Notes: a model not told the origin generated them from the letters alone. A stretch of DNA of 64,000 bases from Helicobacter_F equorum (GCF_042649585.1 NZ_JBHRZM010000002.1:62001-126000); one strand, 5' to 3'; shown: positions 53,534 through 63,199, counted from the stretch's first letter. Program-made: numbers and translations.

Positions 53534-53572
53534 TGATCCCTCGCTTTTTGTTGTGGGTGGAATTTTAGCACA

Positions 53573-54658
53573 TTACTTTTCAAAATCATCCATCACATTC
53601 GTGGCTTCTAAAAGTCGTTGCTTATCAAAGTGTGTGTAGATTCTGCTTGTATTTAAACTAGCGTGTCCTAGTGCTTCTTGGACAAGCACAAGATCGTGTT
53701 TTTTGCTATATAGCATTGTAGCAAATGTGTGTCTAAGCATATGTGCACCCATTTTTTCTTTTTTGATTCCAGCATATTTTAGAATCTCTCCCAAAACTTG
53801 ATATACTCGGGCTTGTGTGAGTTTTCCACCCTTATTGTTACAAAAAATAAGGTTATCTTCTATATTCGTATGTAGAGCAATTTCACTGCGTGTTTGCATC
53901 CAAAGGTGCATAAGAGAATCTATTTTTTCTTTTTTTATCATTGCTACACGCATTTTATTGCCTTTGCCTCGTATTTGAAACATCCAAATGTCATGTTGTG
54001 GAATAAGGTCTTTGGTGCGTAGGCTAAGTGCTTCGCTTACACGCATACCTGTGTAGATAATCACCTTGATAATGAGTCTATCTCGTGCCATACGATGTAT
54101 GGGAAGTGGCGTTGTGTCAATAGCTTCCAAAAATCGCTCTAATTCATTTTCATCAAGATATGTGGGGAGCTTTTGCCCACTAGCTTGACTGACAATGTGT
54201 CGGATAGCAAGTTTTATCCCAAATACAAATGATCCTTGATCGTAGGTATTGTGTTTATCGATGTAGCCAAAAAATCCAATAAGCACAATACGATAATTTT
54301 TTTTACTTGCATCGCTAAGTTTGGAGGTATAAACACTCAAAAAATCAACAAGTAATTCTTCATCAATGCGTGTGAGTGAATCTAGCTGCAGTGAGGTGAG
54401 ATACTCATAGAGCTTGTGTAGCGGGGTGCTAAAGAGGTTTATCCCTACTAATCCAGCATTTCGTGCTTTTTTGCACAAAAAGAAGAGTTCTTGTATATTG
54501 TGTGGGGGAGTGTGAAGGGCTTTGAGGCATTGCAGGATTGCTTCTTTATCGCGCACTTGATGATTGGAGAGCGTGTTTATTTTCCAGCGCACAAAGCGTC
54601 CCATCCAGCAAAGTAAATTTTGTTCAAAAGTGGGATATGATTCTAAAGGATATTGCAT
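53573..54658 (-). CDS. xerH: Tyrosine recombinase XerH
   Basis: XerH resolves chromosome dimers in Campylobacterota, acting alone at a difH site. The protein (361 residues from ATG 54658) has the tyrosine-recombinase residues in order: Arg in YTGMRVSEALSL, Lys in RGKGNKMR, His-x-x-Arg in HMLRHTFATML, LGHAS, and the nucleophile Tyr in SRIYTHFDKQ. The longer frame to 54715 adds 19 residues with no ribosome binding site. I did not find a dif-like site that I could name in the window. Confidence 0.88.
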   Translation of the reverse strand: MQYPLESYPTFEQNLLCWMGRFVRWKINTLSNHQVRDKEAILQCLKALHTPPHNIQELFFLCKKARNAGLVGINLFSTPLHKLYEYLTSLQLDSLTRIDEELLVDFLSVYTSKLSDASKKNYRIVLIGFFGYIDKHNTYDQGSFVFGIKLAIRHIVSQASGQKLPTYLDENELERFLEAIDTTPLPIHRMARDRLIIKVIIYTGMRVSEALSLRTKDLIPQHDIWMFQIRGKGNKMRVAMIKKEKIDSLMHLWMQTRSEIALHTNIEDNLIFCNNKGGKLTQARVYQVLGEILKYAGIKKEKMGAHMLRHTFATMLYSKKHDLVLVQEALGHASLNTSRIYTHFDKQRLLEATNVMDDFEK

Positions 54659-54733
54659 AAAATGTCGCCTGTTGTGTTTGGTTTGCTTGGGATATTCTAG
54701 CATATTTGATACCACAATTTAGCGACATCTTGA

Positions 54734-54739
54734 TATAAT
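54734..54739 (+). promoter_or_regulatory. Extended -10 promoter of folE
   Basis: TATAAT preceded by TGA forms a perfect extended -10, 29 bp before the folE ATG. Confidence 0.6.
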
Positions 54740-54768
54740 CACATTTTTATCACATTTTAGGGTTATGC

Positions 54769-55326
54769 ATGCAAGAGGTATTACAAGAGTTTGAGCATTT
54801 TTTTGCAAAATTATGTGATCATATAGGCGAAGATACAAATCGCGAGGGCTTAAAAAACACACCAAAGCGGATTTTAGAATCTTTTGAAACGCTTTTTAGT
54901 GGTTACTCACAAAACCCAAAAGAGCTTTTGGGCGCGACTTTTAAAGAGGGATTGTGTGATGAAATGGTGATCGCAAAAGATATTGAATTTTATTCGATGT
55001 GTGAGCACCATTTACTACCATTTTTTGGACATATTAGCATTGGTTACATACCTGATAAGTATCTTGCTGGGATCAGCTCATTGGCGCGTTTGGTGGAGAG
55101 TTTTGCACGTAGATTGCAGATTCAAGAGCGACTAACAGAGCAAATTGCGCAATGTCTTGTAGAAACCCTGCAGCCAAAGGGTGTGATAGTGGTATGTCAA
55201 GCACAACATTTATGTATGAGCATGCGTGGTGTGCATAAGAATCCACAAATTATCACAAGTGCATTGCGAGGGTTATTCAAGCGAGATTCTAAAACACGCA
55301 CCGAATTTATGCAACTTATTAAATAA
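54769..55326 (+). CDS. folE: GTP cyclohydrolase I
   Basis: FolE converts GTP to dihydroneopterin triphosphate, the entry to folate. The 185-residue protein has DTNREGLKNTPKRILES, the zinc-site MCEHHLLPFFGH, GISSLARLVESFARRLQIQERL and CQAQHLCMSMRGV with its second metal cysteine, all as in type IA enzymes. It begins a plus-strand run that includes MATE, HAD, greA and dut. Confidence 0.96.
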   Translation: MQEVLQEFEHFFAKLCDHIGEDTNREGLKNTPKRILESFETLFSGYSQNPKELLGATFKEGLCDEMVIAKDIEFYSMCEHHLLPFFGHISIGYIPDKYLAGISSLARLVESFARRLQIQERLTEQIAQCLVETLQPKGVIVVCQAQHLCMSMRGVHKNPQIITSALRGLFKRDSKTRTEFMQLIK

Positions 55327-55377
55327 TATTTTCATTTGATAATACTTTTCTACATTTATTAAGGTTTGGAGGCAATG

Positions 55378-56748
55378 ATGATGAGAAAAAATGTTGATAT
55401 GGGCAAAGATTCCCTGTATCGTTTATTTTTTTATTTTTTTATACCAAATTTATGTGCGATGATCGCACTTTCGACATATTCTGTTGTTGATGGTGCATTT
55501 GTAGGCAAGGCATTAGGACAAGAAGCATTAGCTGCTATTGGCGTGTGTTGGCCTGTATTTCCAGTGCTGATTGCCTTTGAGTTACTTTTTGGTATGGGAG
55601 CGGCGAGTATCGCATCTTTTTATCTAGGTAGAGGACAAGAGCATCGTGCGCGGATTATGTTTAGTTCGGTGTGTTATTTTGCTGGAGCAAGTAGCATTAT
55701 TTTTGGTGGAATTTTGTTTTTTTCTACAGAATCTCTAGCTTATGCCTTAGGAGCAAATGAAGAGATTCATAGCTATGTAGTGGAATATTTGCATGTAACA
55801 TTTTTGGGTGCATGTATAATTGTTTTACATCCATTGCTTGATGTGTTTGCCATCAATGATAAGCGTCCCATACTTGCAATGGTAGCGATGATTGTAGGTG
55901 CAGCAAGTAATATCGTGCTTAATTATCTTTTTTTGTTTGTTTTTGAGCTTGGAATTACGGGATCAGCGTTGGCTACAATACTTGGACATGGCATTGGTAT
56001 GTGTATTTTGTTGAGTCATTTTGTCTTAAAGCAAGGTAAGATTTATTTTATCAAAGTCTTTAAGGTAAAATCTATTTTTGCTTCAATGCGCAATGGGTTA
56101 CCACAAAGCTTTGCAGAGCTTAGCGTGAGTGCTGTGATGTTGTTGTTTAATCGCACACTTAAAACACTAGGCGGGACAGATGCACTCTCAATATATAGTA
56201 TTTTAATGTATAGTGGTATTGTGGCTTTTACCGTGATTCTTTCTTGTGCGCAAGGTGTGCAACCTATAGCGAGTTTTAATTATGGTGCTAGAGAGTATGG
56301 GCGTGTGAAAAAAATCTATTTTTTTGTGCTTGTGTTTGCGACGCTAAGTGGGCTTGTGCTGTATGCGTTTTCAAGATTCTTTGATACCTTGCTTATAGGG
56401 TTATTTTTGCGTGATGATAGCTTACATCTCTTAGATTCTGCTGTTTATGCGTTGCATATTTATTTTATTGGTTTTATCTTTTTGGGTTTTAATCTTGTGA
56501 GCTCAATCTTTTTGCAATCTATCCAAAGACCGCTAAGCTCTTTTATTGTAACCATAGCCACTAATCTTGTGTTTGTTGTGATTTTACTTGAGATTTTTAG
56601 CAGAATCTGGGGTTTAGATGGCGTGTGGTGGAGTTATCCTCTATCATTTGTGTGTGCGAGTTTTGTAACGCTTGGTGTGATGATTTTTGAGTTTAGGCGT
56701 GGGAGTTTGGGTAAAGCTGTAATGGCACACTACCACAAGGGAGCATAA
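55378..56748 (+). CDS. MATE family efflux transporter
   Basis: This protein of about 456 residues has twelve predicted membrane helices in two similar halves. The first half contains YSVVDGAFVGKALGQEALAAIGV and the second contains YSILMYSGIVAFTVILSCAQGVQPIASFNYGAREY, both typical of MatE domains. Members export drugs or organic cations using Na or H gradients. GGAGG lies close to three successive ATGs; 55378 has a spacing of five. The stop overlaps the next start (taATG). Confidence 0.92.
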   Translation: MMRKNVDMGKDSLYRLFFYFFIPNLCAMIALSTYSVVDGAFVGKALGQEALAAIGVCWPVFPVLIAFELLFGMGAASIASFYLGRGQEHRARIMFSSVCYFAGASSIIFGGILFFSTESLAYALGANEEIHSYVVEYLHVTFLGACIIVLHPLLDVFAINDKRPILAMVAMIVGAASNIVLNYLFLFVFELGITGSALATILGHGIGMCILLSHFVLKQGKIYFIKVFKVKSIFASMRNGLPQSFAELSVSAVMLLFNRTLKTLGGTDALSIYSILMYSGIVAFTVILSCAQGVQPIASFNYGAREYGRVKKIYFFVLVFATLSGLVLYAFSRFFDTLLIGLFLRDDSLHLLDSAVYALHIYFIGFIFLGFNLVSSIFLQSIQRPLSSFIVTIATNLVFVVILLEIFSRIWGLDGVWWSYPLSFVCASFVTLGVMIFEFRRGSLGKAVMAHYHKGA

Positions 56749-57401
56749 TGAAGCAAGTAATCATACTTTTTGATCTTGATGGGACATTAATAGATTCTAC
56801 AAAGGCAATTTATGTGAGTTTTTGTGAAGCGATGTCTGCATTTGGATATCCGAGTCCAAGTTTGGATTCACTAAAATCCACCATCGGACATACGCTAGAG
56901 GATATGTTTTTGGCTTTTGGGATACCTAAGGCGCAAGTTGGGGATTTTGTGCAAGCTTATAGAATCTCCTATCGTGCCAAAATGGAGGCAGGCACGACAT
57001 TACTTCCAAACGCCAAAGAGGCGATTTTGTTTGCAAAGAGTTTTGCGGATTTGGGTGTGGTAACGACAAAGCGTGGGGATTTTAGTGCAAAATTACTTGA
57101 TTGTCTTGGTGTGGGCGAATATTTTAGATGTGTGATAGGTGTAGAATCTGTGTCTAAACCCAAGCCAGATTCTGAACCAATATTCAAGGCTTTAGAGCAT
57201 TTTCCAAATGCATTATCTGCACACAAATATATGATAGGGGATACCACACTTGATTTAGAATCTGCCAAAGGAGCAGGAATATCTGCTATAGGTGTGTTGT
57301 GTGGATATGGTAAGCAAGAAGCACTTAGGGCATATAATGTGCCATTATGCACAGATAGTTTAATGGCAGTGCGTGAGATCTATAGAAGTTTGGGGCTTTA
57401 A
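56748..57401 (+). CDS. HAD hydrolase, phosphoglycolate phosphatase-like
   Basis: This 217-residue haloacid dehalogenase-type phosphatase has the nucleophile motif LFDLDGTLIDS near the start. A helical cap follows, then VVTTKRGDFS (motif II Thr), SKPKPDSEP (motif III Lys) and MIGDTTLDLESAKGAG (motif IV). It resembles Gph and pyrophosphatase PpaX. It is coupled to the MATE gene by a 1-bp overlap. Confidence 0.9.
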   Translation: MKQVIILFDLDGTLIDSTKAIYVSFCEAMSAFGYPSPSLDSLKSTIGHTLEDMFLAFGIPKAQVGDFVQAYRISYRAKMEAGTTLLPNAKEAILFAKSFADLGVVTTKRGDFSAKLLDCLGVGEYFRCVIGVESVSKPKPDSEPIFKALEHFPNALSAHKYMIGDTTLDLESAKGAGISAIGVLCGYGKQEALRAYNVPLCTDSLMAVREIYRSLGL

Positions 57402-57456
57402 TGGCAGTTTTAGGCTATTTTGTTATGATTGTGGAAAAAATTTGGAGTATTGCATA

Positions 57457-57948
57457 ATGGCACAAGAACCAATGACAGAATATGGCTACCAAAAGCTTCG
57501 CGCAGAGCTCAAAGATCTTCAAGAAGTGCAACGCCCACATATTATCAAAGAAATTGATATAGCACGATCACATGGGGATTTGAAAGAAAATGCTGAATAC
57601 CACGCAGCCAAAGAACAACAAGCCTTTATAGAATCTCGTATCGCTGAACTTAGCACAATGCTTGCCAACGCACAAGTAATAGATCCTAGCACGTTAGAAC
57701 ATAAAAAAGTGAGTTTTGGTTCTTATGTCAAGATTGTGGATCTTCAGACAGATAAAGAGTTTGCTTACACGCTTGTAGGCACGATAGAGAGCGATCCACA
57801 AAATGGCTTTATTTCTGTTTTTTCTCCTGTAGGTCGTGCCCTCATAGGAAAGGAAGTGGGTGATGAGGTAACAATTATGTTGCCAAAGGGTGAGAGTGAG
57901 TTTGAAATTTTGGAGGTGTGTTATAAACCTTTTAGTTTGCAAGATTAA
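57457..57948 (+). CDS. greA: Transcription elongation factor GreA
   Basis: GreA helps RNA polymerase escape from backtracked states by stimulating transcript cleavage. The 163-residue protein from ATG 57457 has the coiled-coil tip with acidic DIARSHGDLKENAEYHAAKE and the C-terminal FKBP-like part with SPVGRALIGKEVGDEV. GGAG lies ten bases before this ATG; the longer frame from 57373 is not homologous. dut follows after 9 bp, as in H. pylori. Confidence 0.95.
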   Translation: MAQEPMTEYGYQKLRAELKDLQEVQRPHIIKEIDIARSHGDLKENAEYHAAKEQQAFIESRIAELSTMLANAQVIDPSTLEHKKVSFGSYVKIVDLQTDKEFAYTLVGTIESDPQNGFISVFSPVGRALIGKEVGDEVTIMLPKGESEFEILEVCYKPFSLQD

Positions 57949-57957
57949 GGCGTTTGT

Positions 57958-58410
57958 ATGTATATCAAGATAAAAAAACTTCACCCAAATGCAATCATTC
58001 CTCAGTATCAGACAGCACATAGTGCGGGATTTGATTTGCATAGTTTAGATTCACATATTCTAAAGGCTGGCGATCGTGTCTTAATCCCTACAGGCTTGGT
58101 ATTTGAGATAGAATCTCATTATGAAGTGCAAGTGCGTCCTCGAAGTGGTTTGGCTCTAAAAAATGGCATAAGTGTGCTTAATACTCCAGGTACGATAGAT
58201 AGTGACTATCGAGGAGAGATTAAGGTTTTGCTTATTAATTATTCTAACGAGGATTTTGTCATACAAGCAGGAGATAGAATCGCACAAGGTGTGGTATGCA
58301 AAGTATATCAAGCGGAGTTTGAAGAAACGCAATCACTCACACAAACACAGCGTGGAGAAGGGGGCTTTGGCTCTAGTGGTGTGGGACAGAAGGGAACATA
58401 TCAGGAATAA
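57958..58410 (+). CDS. dut: dUTP diphosphatase
   Basis: Dut hydrolyses dUTP to keep uracil out of DNA and to feed thymidylate synthesis. The 150-residue trimeric-type enzyme has all five motifs: AHSAGFDLHS, RPRSGLALKNGI, LNTPGTIDSDYRGE, GDRIAQGV and the C-terminal RGEGGFGSSG. AAGG lies seven bases before the ATG. Confidence 0.96.
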   Translation: MYIKIKKLHPNAIIPQYQTAHSAGFDLHSLDSHILKAGDRVLIPTGLVFEIESHYEVQVRPRSGLALKNGISVLNTPGTIDSDYRGEIKVLLINYSNEDFVIQAGDRIAQGVVCKVYQAEFEETQSLTQTQRGEGGFGSSGVGQKGTYQE

Positions 58411-58431
58411 TTTGATACAAAAGGATATATT

Positions 58432-59046
58432 ATGAATGTTAAGAATGATTTGGCGCATATCAAAGATGAATTTAATAAAGATGGGCAGATTCTAGAAAAT
58501 GCTTTTAGATTTGAGATTTTTTTACGACGATATAAAAAAACTCTTATTACGTTTTTGGTGCTTATAGTTGCTTGGGTGGTGTATCTTGTGGTAGATAGCT
58601 ATCTCACGCAACAACGCCATATTCAAGCAAATGAGGCATATACAGATCTTTTGAATGGTGGTCAAACTCCTGAACTTTTAGAAAAATTAGAAAAAAATTC
58701 TCCAATCCTGTATGATTTTTATGTCTATACGCATAATCCTAGTCAAGAGGCATTAAAGAAGCTTATGTATTCTGATAATGAGCTTATCGCACAAATTGCG
58801 ACATATCGAGACATTGCACACACGCTAGATTCTCTTTTGGGAGAATCTAATCAGGATACTATCAATGAAGTGCTTGCAAACTTGCCACCGCTAAAAGATA
58901 AAACTTTGCAGCAGTGGCTCATTCTCCAAGAAGCTGTGATATTTCTCCAAAAGGGATATACGCAAGAAGCCAAAGATAAACTTATGCTTTTAGATGAAAA
59001 TTCAGAGTTTTCGCGTATAGGTAAGAGTTTGCGCCATTATAAATAA
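58432..59046 (+). CDS. Single-pass membrane protein of unknown function
   Basis: The 204-residue protein has a cytoplasmic N-terminus, one transmembrane segment (residues about 36-53, LITFLVLIVAWVVYLVVD) and a helical periplasmic part resembling TPR-like repeats (ANEAYTDLLNG). The arrangement recalls YfgM-type tail domains, but I cannot assign it. AAAGGA precedes the ATG. It is followed by a lipoprotein with a propeller-like pattern, and the pair may act together. Confidence 0.7.
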   Translation: MNVKNDLAHIKDEFNKDGQILENAFRFEIFLRRYKKTLITFLVLIVAWVVYLVVDSYLTQQRHIQANEAYTDLLNGGQTPELLEKLEKNSPILYDFYVYTHNPSQEALKKLMYSDNELIAQIATYRDIAHTLDSLLGESNQDTINEVLANLPPLKDKTLQQWLILQEAVIFLQKGYTQEAKDKLMLLDENSEFSRIGKSLRHYK

Positions 59047-59060
59047 TAGGGGTTGGTGTT

Positions 59061-60074
59061 ATGAGAATTTTGCTTGTTGTATGTGTGGGGGTGTGCATTG
59101 GTATCTTTGGAGGTTGTAGTCAAAAACAATATTTTGAACCAAAAGATATAAGCCTTAAGGTAGAATTTTCTCATAAACTCCCTTCTCCTATCGTATCTGC
59201 TTCTAGAGTTGGGGCATTATTAAAGAATCTCGAGGTGCTAGACACATTTGGTAATATCGATATAGAACTTACACAAAATCAACGTTTTTTGGGTAGGGAA
59301 GGTGCATATTATCTTGTCCAAGATGGTTGTGGGGTGTTGTTGTTTATTGATGGCAACACCAAAACCCAAAGTGAGTTTGCATTTGATAAATGTATCGTAA
59401 GTGCCAAAATATCACCACAAGGGAGTGTAAATACACTTATAGCCTTAGTGAGTGCGGATAATAGTGTGATTGTGTATGATGCTAATACTAAGCGTGAGGT
59501 ATTTTCACAAAAACTTTCTAATATTACAGCAATCCATACTCTTGCGGCAACACCTGTATTTGAAAAAAATCAAATCATCTTCCCCACACTTGATGGCAAA
59601 CTTGTGATTTTTGATATACGAAGTAATACGCTTGTGCGTGATATTTTGATTCAAAGTGATAAATTTTTTAATAATATCATTTATCTTGTGGTAAAAAATG
59701 ATCTTATGATTGCAGCCACACCAAAGCGTATTAGCGCGATTATAGGTAATAGTAAGACTTTTAATTATGATGGAGATTTTAGGGATTTGTTGTTGTATAA
59801 AGAGAAATTGTATGTGTTAAATAATGATGGCAAGATTTTAGAGCTTGATCACACTTTAAAGCTTTTGCGTCAGGTGAATCTGGAATATGCACGTTTGCAT
59901 GGGATTGTGATACATAATAACACTCTGTATACACTAGAGAGAAATAAATATCTCATAGAGCTTAGTTTAGAGAGTTTTTTACCTGTGGTCTATAAGCTAG
60001 ATCTCCCAAGCAAAAAGCCTATTTTTTATACAGATGATACTTTGTTTTATGATAGATTCTATAAGAGGTTTTGA
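59061..60074 (+). CDS. Lipoprotein with beta-propeller-like repeats
   Basis: The 337-residue protein has a lipoprotein signal ending in FGGC. Repeating beta units follow, with spaced motifs such as VIVYDANTKREVFSQKL, IIFPTLDGKLVIFDIRS and LYVLNNDGKILELDH. These suggest a propeller of the BamB/PQQ-like type, but no specific family is certain. Its stop overlaps the coaX start (TGATG), so translation is coupled. It is likely located at the outer membrane or periplasmic face. Confidence 0.72.
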   Translation: MRILLVVCVGVCIGIFGGCSQKQYFEPKDISLKVEFSHKLPSPIVSASRVGALLKNLEVLDTFGNIDIELTQNQRFLGREGAYYLVQDGCGVLLFIDGNTKTQSEFAFDKCIVSAKISPQGSVNTLIALVSADNSVIVYDANTKREVFSQKLSNITAIHTLAATPVFEKNQIIFPTLDGKLVIFDIRSNTLVRDILIQSDKFFNNIIYLVVKNDLMIAATPKRISAIIGNSKTFNYDGDFRDLLLYKEKLYVLNNDGKILELDHTLKLLRQVNLEYARLHGIVIHNNTLYTLERNKYLIELSLESFLPVVYKLDLPSKKPIFYTDDTLFYDRFYKRF

Positions 60075-60721
60075 TGGTTTTTTGCGATATAGGCAATACA
60101 TTTTTGCATTTTTTTTATAAGGGTAGGATTTGGAAAGAGCTTCCAAATAAGCTTTCACCCAAAAGGCAAGATGCCAAAATTTTTTATATCAGCGTGAATC
60201 CAAAATCGGAAAAAAAACTTCTTGCTTCTCATAGCTTATGTGTGAATCTCGCTCCTTACTTCACACTAAATACCGGTTATCGTGGTATGGGGATTGATAG
60301 AGTAGCGGCGTGCGTGGGTGTAAGAGATGGTATTGTTGTGGATGCTGGAAGTGCTATCACTGTAGATGTTATGCAATGTGGTGTGCATTTGGGTGGTTAT
60401 ATTTTACCGGGTTTAAGCACATTTAGGGGGCTTTATAAGGGTATTCCGGTGCTAGATCAGGATTTTGATCTTGCGGTAGATGTTGATAGGCTTCCACAAA
60501 ATACCAAGGCAGCCATTAGCTATGGTGTCATCAAAAGTATTTTATTGATGATTGTTGATACTGCCAAGGGAAAACAAATTGTCTTTACAGGCGGTGATGG
60601 GAAATTTTTTAGTAGATTTTTATCTCAAGAGCATAGTTGTATGTTTGATGAGACAATTGTCTTTAAAGGTATGCAACAAGCTTATGAAAATTATATTTTG
60701 GTACACAAAGGACAAAAATGA
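60074..60721 (+). CDS. coaX: Type III pantothenate kinase
   Basis: CoaX phosphorylates pantothenate in the first step of coenzyme A synthesis. The 215-residue ASKHA-fold protein starts with the phosphate loop CDIGNTFLHFF and has YRGMGIDRVAACVG and VVDAGSAITVDVM, then GYILPGLSTFRG. The ATG at 60074 overlaps the previous stop. The 3' end overlaps hisG as ATGA. Confidence 0.92.
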   Translation: MVFCDIGNTFLHFFYKGRIWKELPNKLSPKRQDAKIFYISVNPKSEKKLLASHSLCVNLAPYFTLNTGYRGMGIDRVAACVGVRDGIVVDAGSAITVDVMQCGVHLGGYILPGLSTFRGLYKGIPVLDQDFDLAVDVDRLPQNTKAAISYGVIKSILLMIVDTAKGKQIVFTGGDGKFFSRFLSQEHSCMFDETIVFKGMQQAYENYILVHKGQK

Positions 60722-61335
60722 TAACAATTGCACTACCAAAAGGGCGTATTGCCAAGGAAAGTTTAGAATTATTTTCCAAGATGTTTGGGGAGGCTTTTGC
60801 CTTTGAAGATCGTAAGCTTATCTCAGAGCAGGGGGGCTTTAGATTTTTGCTTGTGCGTAGCCAAGATGTGCTTACATATGTGCATTATCAAGCCGCCGAT
60901 GTGGGAGTTGTGGGACTTGATGTGATTGAAGAATATCAGCTTAATGACGCCATAAAGCTTCTTAACCTCCATATAGGTAAATGCAAGGTTGTCATAGGAT
61001 CAGAAGTTGGCAAAGAGATAGATTATCAAAAACCACAGATAAAAATTGCTACCAAAATGCCTACGATTACCTATAAACATTTTTCCAAAAAAGCCATTCC
61101 TATCGAGATTATTAAATTGTATGGAAGCATTGAACTTGCTCCTTTGGTGGGATTGTGTGATGGGATTGTGGATATTGTAGAGACTGGTACGACTATGCAA
61201 CAAAACAACCTCAAAGTTGATGAAGTGATTATGGAATCTTCAGCGTATCTTATTGCTAATGCTTTGAGTTTTTATCAAAAGCAAAAAGAGATTTTGGATT
61301 TAACAAAAAAATGTAGTGCATTAGGGTTAGAATAG
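60718..61335 (+). CDS. hisG: ATP phosphoribosyltransferase, short form
   Basis: HisG starts histidine synthesis by joining ATP and PRPP. The 205-residue length is the short form without the C-terminal regulatory domain; such enzymes need the HisZ subunit. It has IALPKGRIAKESLELF, DVGVVGLDVIEEY, the central KIATKMPTITYKHF and the PRPP-site ICDIVETG-like DGIVDIVETGTTMQQNNL. hisZ is not in the window. H. pylori lacks this pathway. Confidence 0.94.
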   Translation: MITIALPKGRIAKESLELFSKMFGEAFAFEDRKLISEQGGFRFLLVRSQDVLTYVHYQAADVGVVGLDVIEEYQLNDAIKLLNLHIGKCKVVIGSEVGKEIDYQKPQIKIATKMPTITYKHFSKKAIPIEIIKLYGSIELAPLVGLCDGIVDIVETGTTMQQNNLKVDEVIMESSAYLIANALSFYQKQKEILDLTKKCSALGLE

Positions 61336-61664
61336 TGAAACGATTGTTGTTTTTTTGGCAATTTTGCATAGGATTAGGGCTTGCTGAATGGGTGATGTTT
61401 AACGATGGAGGGGATACATATATTTATAATAATCAAAGTGGAGAGATTTTTATCCGTCATCATGTAGGAAAGCAAAATTACGAAGATGTTTTTGTCAAAA
61501 TGTCTCGTGGCGTGTTTCCCAATGAATTAAAAACTCCCCAATCCACCCAAAAATCGTCAAACCCACTTCCAAACCCTAAAGGTGTCGATGAGAATCTAGA
61601 GCAACGCAAACTTGATGCGCTCAAAAAATCTCAAGAGCTTTTAAATAATGCGCTTGAGTTTTAG
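61335..61664 (+). CDS. Small secreted protein of unknown function
   Basis: The 109-residue protein starts with GTG, overlapping the hisG stop by one base. It has a signal-like N-terminus (KRLLFFWQFCIGLGLAEW), then a short beta-rich part (DGGDTYIYNNQSGEIFIRH) and a Pro/Ser-rich tail ending in a charged helix. I do not recognise the family. The convergent 119 bp to the next gene holds no clear structure. Confidence 0.6.
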   Translation: MKRLLFFWQFCIGLGLAEWVMFNDGGDTYIYNNQSGEIFIRHHVGKQNYEDVFVKMSRGVFPNELKTPQSTQKSSNPLPNPKGVDENLEQRKLDALKKSQELLNNALEF

Positions 61665-61783
61665 GTATATCTTGTTGTGTTGCTTGATAGTGTCAATGTG
61701 CAAAAATTTTCATGTAATGGATACATAAAATTATAAATATCCCTGATCTTTGTGTTCGTTTTGAGCTTGAATTAAAGTTTGTC

Positions 61784-63199
61784 TTAAAGCGTGGCTTGTA
61801 TGGTATTAATGACTTGTGTTGGTGTGATTTTGTTTATATCAAGTCTACTTGTTTCTTGCAAGAAGTTCGAGATAATGCCATAAGCGACTAAATTTTTGTC
61901 GATAGTTGGGTGATATATGCCATAGTATTTACTCCCTATCCCTTGTGGATAGGGAGTAAATCTATACAGATGATTGCCATTATACACGACATAAACATTT
62001 ATGTCGTGTCTAATGGCACACGCAATGTGCACACAAGATGTTTCATTGCTTAGGAGATGATTGCCATTATACACGATTCGCGCTAACGCGCCTAAAGAGG
62101 TTTTACCACACAGATTTATAGCTTTAGAATCTAATTGTTGTGTCGCATTGTTTATTTGATTAAGGTTATAAGCAAGATTTTCACCATTTTCATAATCCTC
62201 CTTACCACCGCAAATAACTACACTAAAACCCTGATTGATATGCCATTTTCCTACCTCATAAAAATGTTCTAAACTCCATTTGCGGAAAGCTGAACTTGCA
62301 CCTATAAAAAAAACTGCGTAGCGTTTTGGTAACATAAATTCTTGGATATTGGTAGGATTTAATGTAAGTGTGTATGAAGGGATTAGTATAGTGGGTATTA
62401 ATTCTTTTATAAATTCTGCATTTCGATAGAACTCAAAAAAAATACGAGAATCTGCTGGTACAAGAGTATTATATATTGTGTCAAAGCGGAGTTTTAAGCG
62501 ATAAGATATATTACTTGTATCGCCAACAGAGGCGATTTTTTGTTTTGCGCAAATAAACTTAGCAAGATTTTCACTAAGGTAATCACGACTAAAAATCGGA
62601 TTTATAAGTGTTTGAAATTCAAAAGTGTGTAAATATTTGAGGGTTTTTATGCGGTAAAAAATATTTTTTTGAAATTTTGTCGTATGAATGGGGATAAATT
62701 CTATGATATGTGGACTATCAAATTCCGTTACAAGATCTTTATATGCGACATTACCAATAAGGGTAATCTTACCATAATGTGCAGCAAAGAGAGGCAAAAA
62801 GTTTCTAAAAAGTAGATAATCACCAATAGCATCCGTTCGGATTATAGCAAGTTTTCTTTGTTTTGTGGGTTTGGTAGTCAGTTTTATACCAAAATCTACA
62901 CAATGATATACAAGATGTTTGCAGAATCTAGCGATTTTTCTTAGAATAGAGGTATATGAAGCTCCCATAAAATATGGGATTTGCTCAGATATTGCCATTT
63001 GCATTTGTAGAGAATCTGGGAGGTAAATAAAATCATATTTTTGTGTGGGATGAGAAGTGCGTATTTGTGGAAACTTGACAAATGCGTAAGGGCTAAAGAG
63101 TGTATAAGTTTGCGTATCAGGTGTAACAGCGTGAAGTGTATTAAGAAGTGTTTGTATATCTTTAGTTTTGCAACGATTGCCCAATAAAATATTAAGCAC
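61784..63199 (-). CDS. Glycosyltransferase family 9 (heptosyltransferase-like)
   Basis: The 471-residue protein contains a GT-B fold with the family 9 start RKLAIIRTDAIGDYLLFRNF near residue 110 and the C-half AVFFIGASSAFRKWSLEHFYEVG with VVICGGKEDYENG, then HLLSNETSCVHIACA. About 100 extra residues precede the family start. They look protein-like (YDFIYLPDSLQMQMAISEQ) but I cannot name them; they could be a remnant of a neighbouring gene. The GTG at 63199 has GGAAG upstream; an ATG/TTG at 63226 is less likely. It probably adds sugars to lipooligosaccharide. The GT4 gene upstream can run into this start if its tract changes. Confidence 0.8.
   Translation of the reverse strand: MLNILLGNRCKTKDIQTLLNTLHAVTPDTQTYTLFSPYAFVKFPQIRTSHPTQKYDFIYLPDSLQMQMAISEQIPYFMGASYTSILRKIARFCKHLVYHCVDFGIKLTTKPTKQRKLAIIRTDAIGDYLLFRNFLPLFAAHYGKITLIGNVAYKDLVTEFDSPHIIEFIPIHTTKFQKNIFYRIKTLKYLHTFEFQTLINPIFSRDYLSENLAKFICAKQKIASVGDTSNISYRLKLRFDTIYNTLVPADSRIFFEFYRNAEFIKELIPTILIPSYTLTLNPTNIQEFMLPKRYAVFFIGASSAFRKWSLEHFYEVGKWHINQGFSVVICGGKEDYENGENLAYNLNQINNATQQLDSKAINLCGKTSLGALARIVYNGNHLLSNETSCVHIACAIRHDINVYVVYNGNHLYRFTPYPQGIGSKYYGIYHPTIDKNLVAYGIISNFLQETSRLDINKITPTQVINTIQATL

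Noticed and set aside
53534..54768. A dif/difH recombination site beside xerH
   Set aside because: I could not recognise a site with confidence in the short gaps around the gene, so none is claimed.
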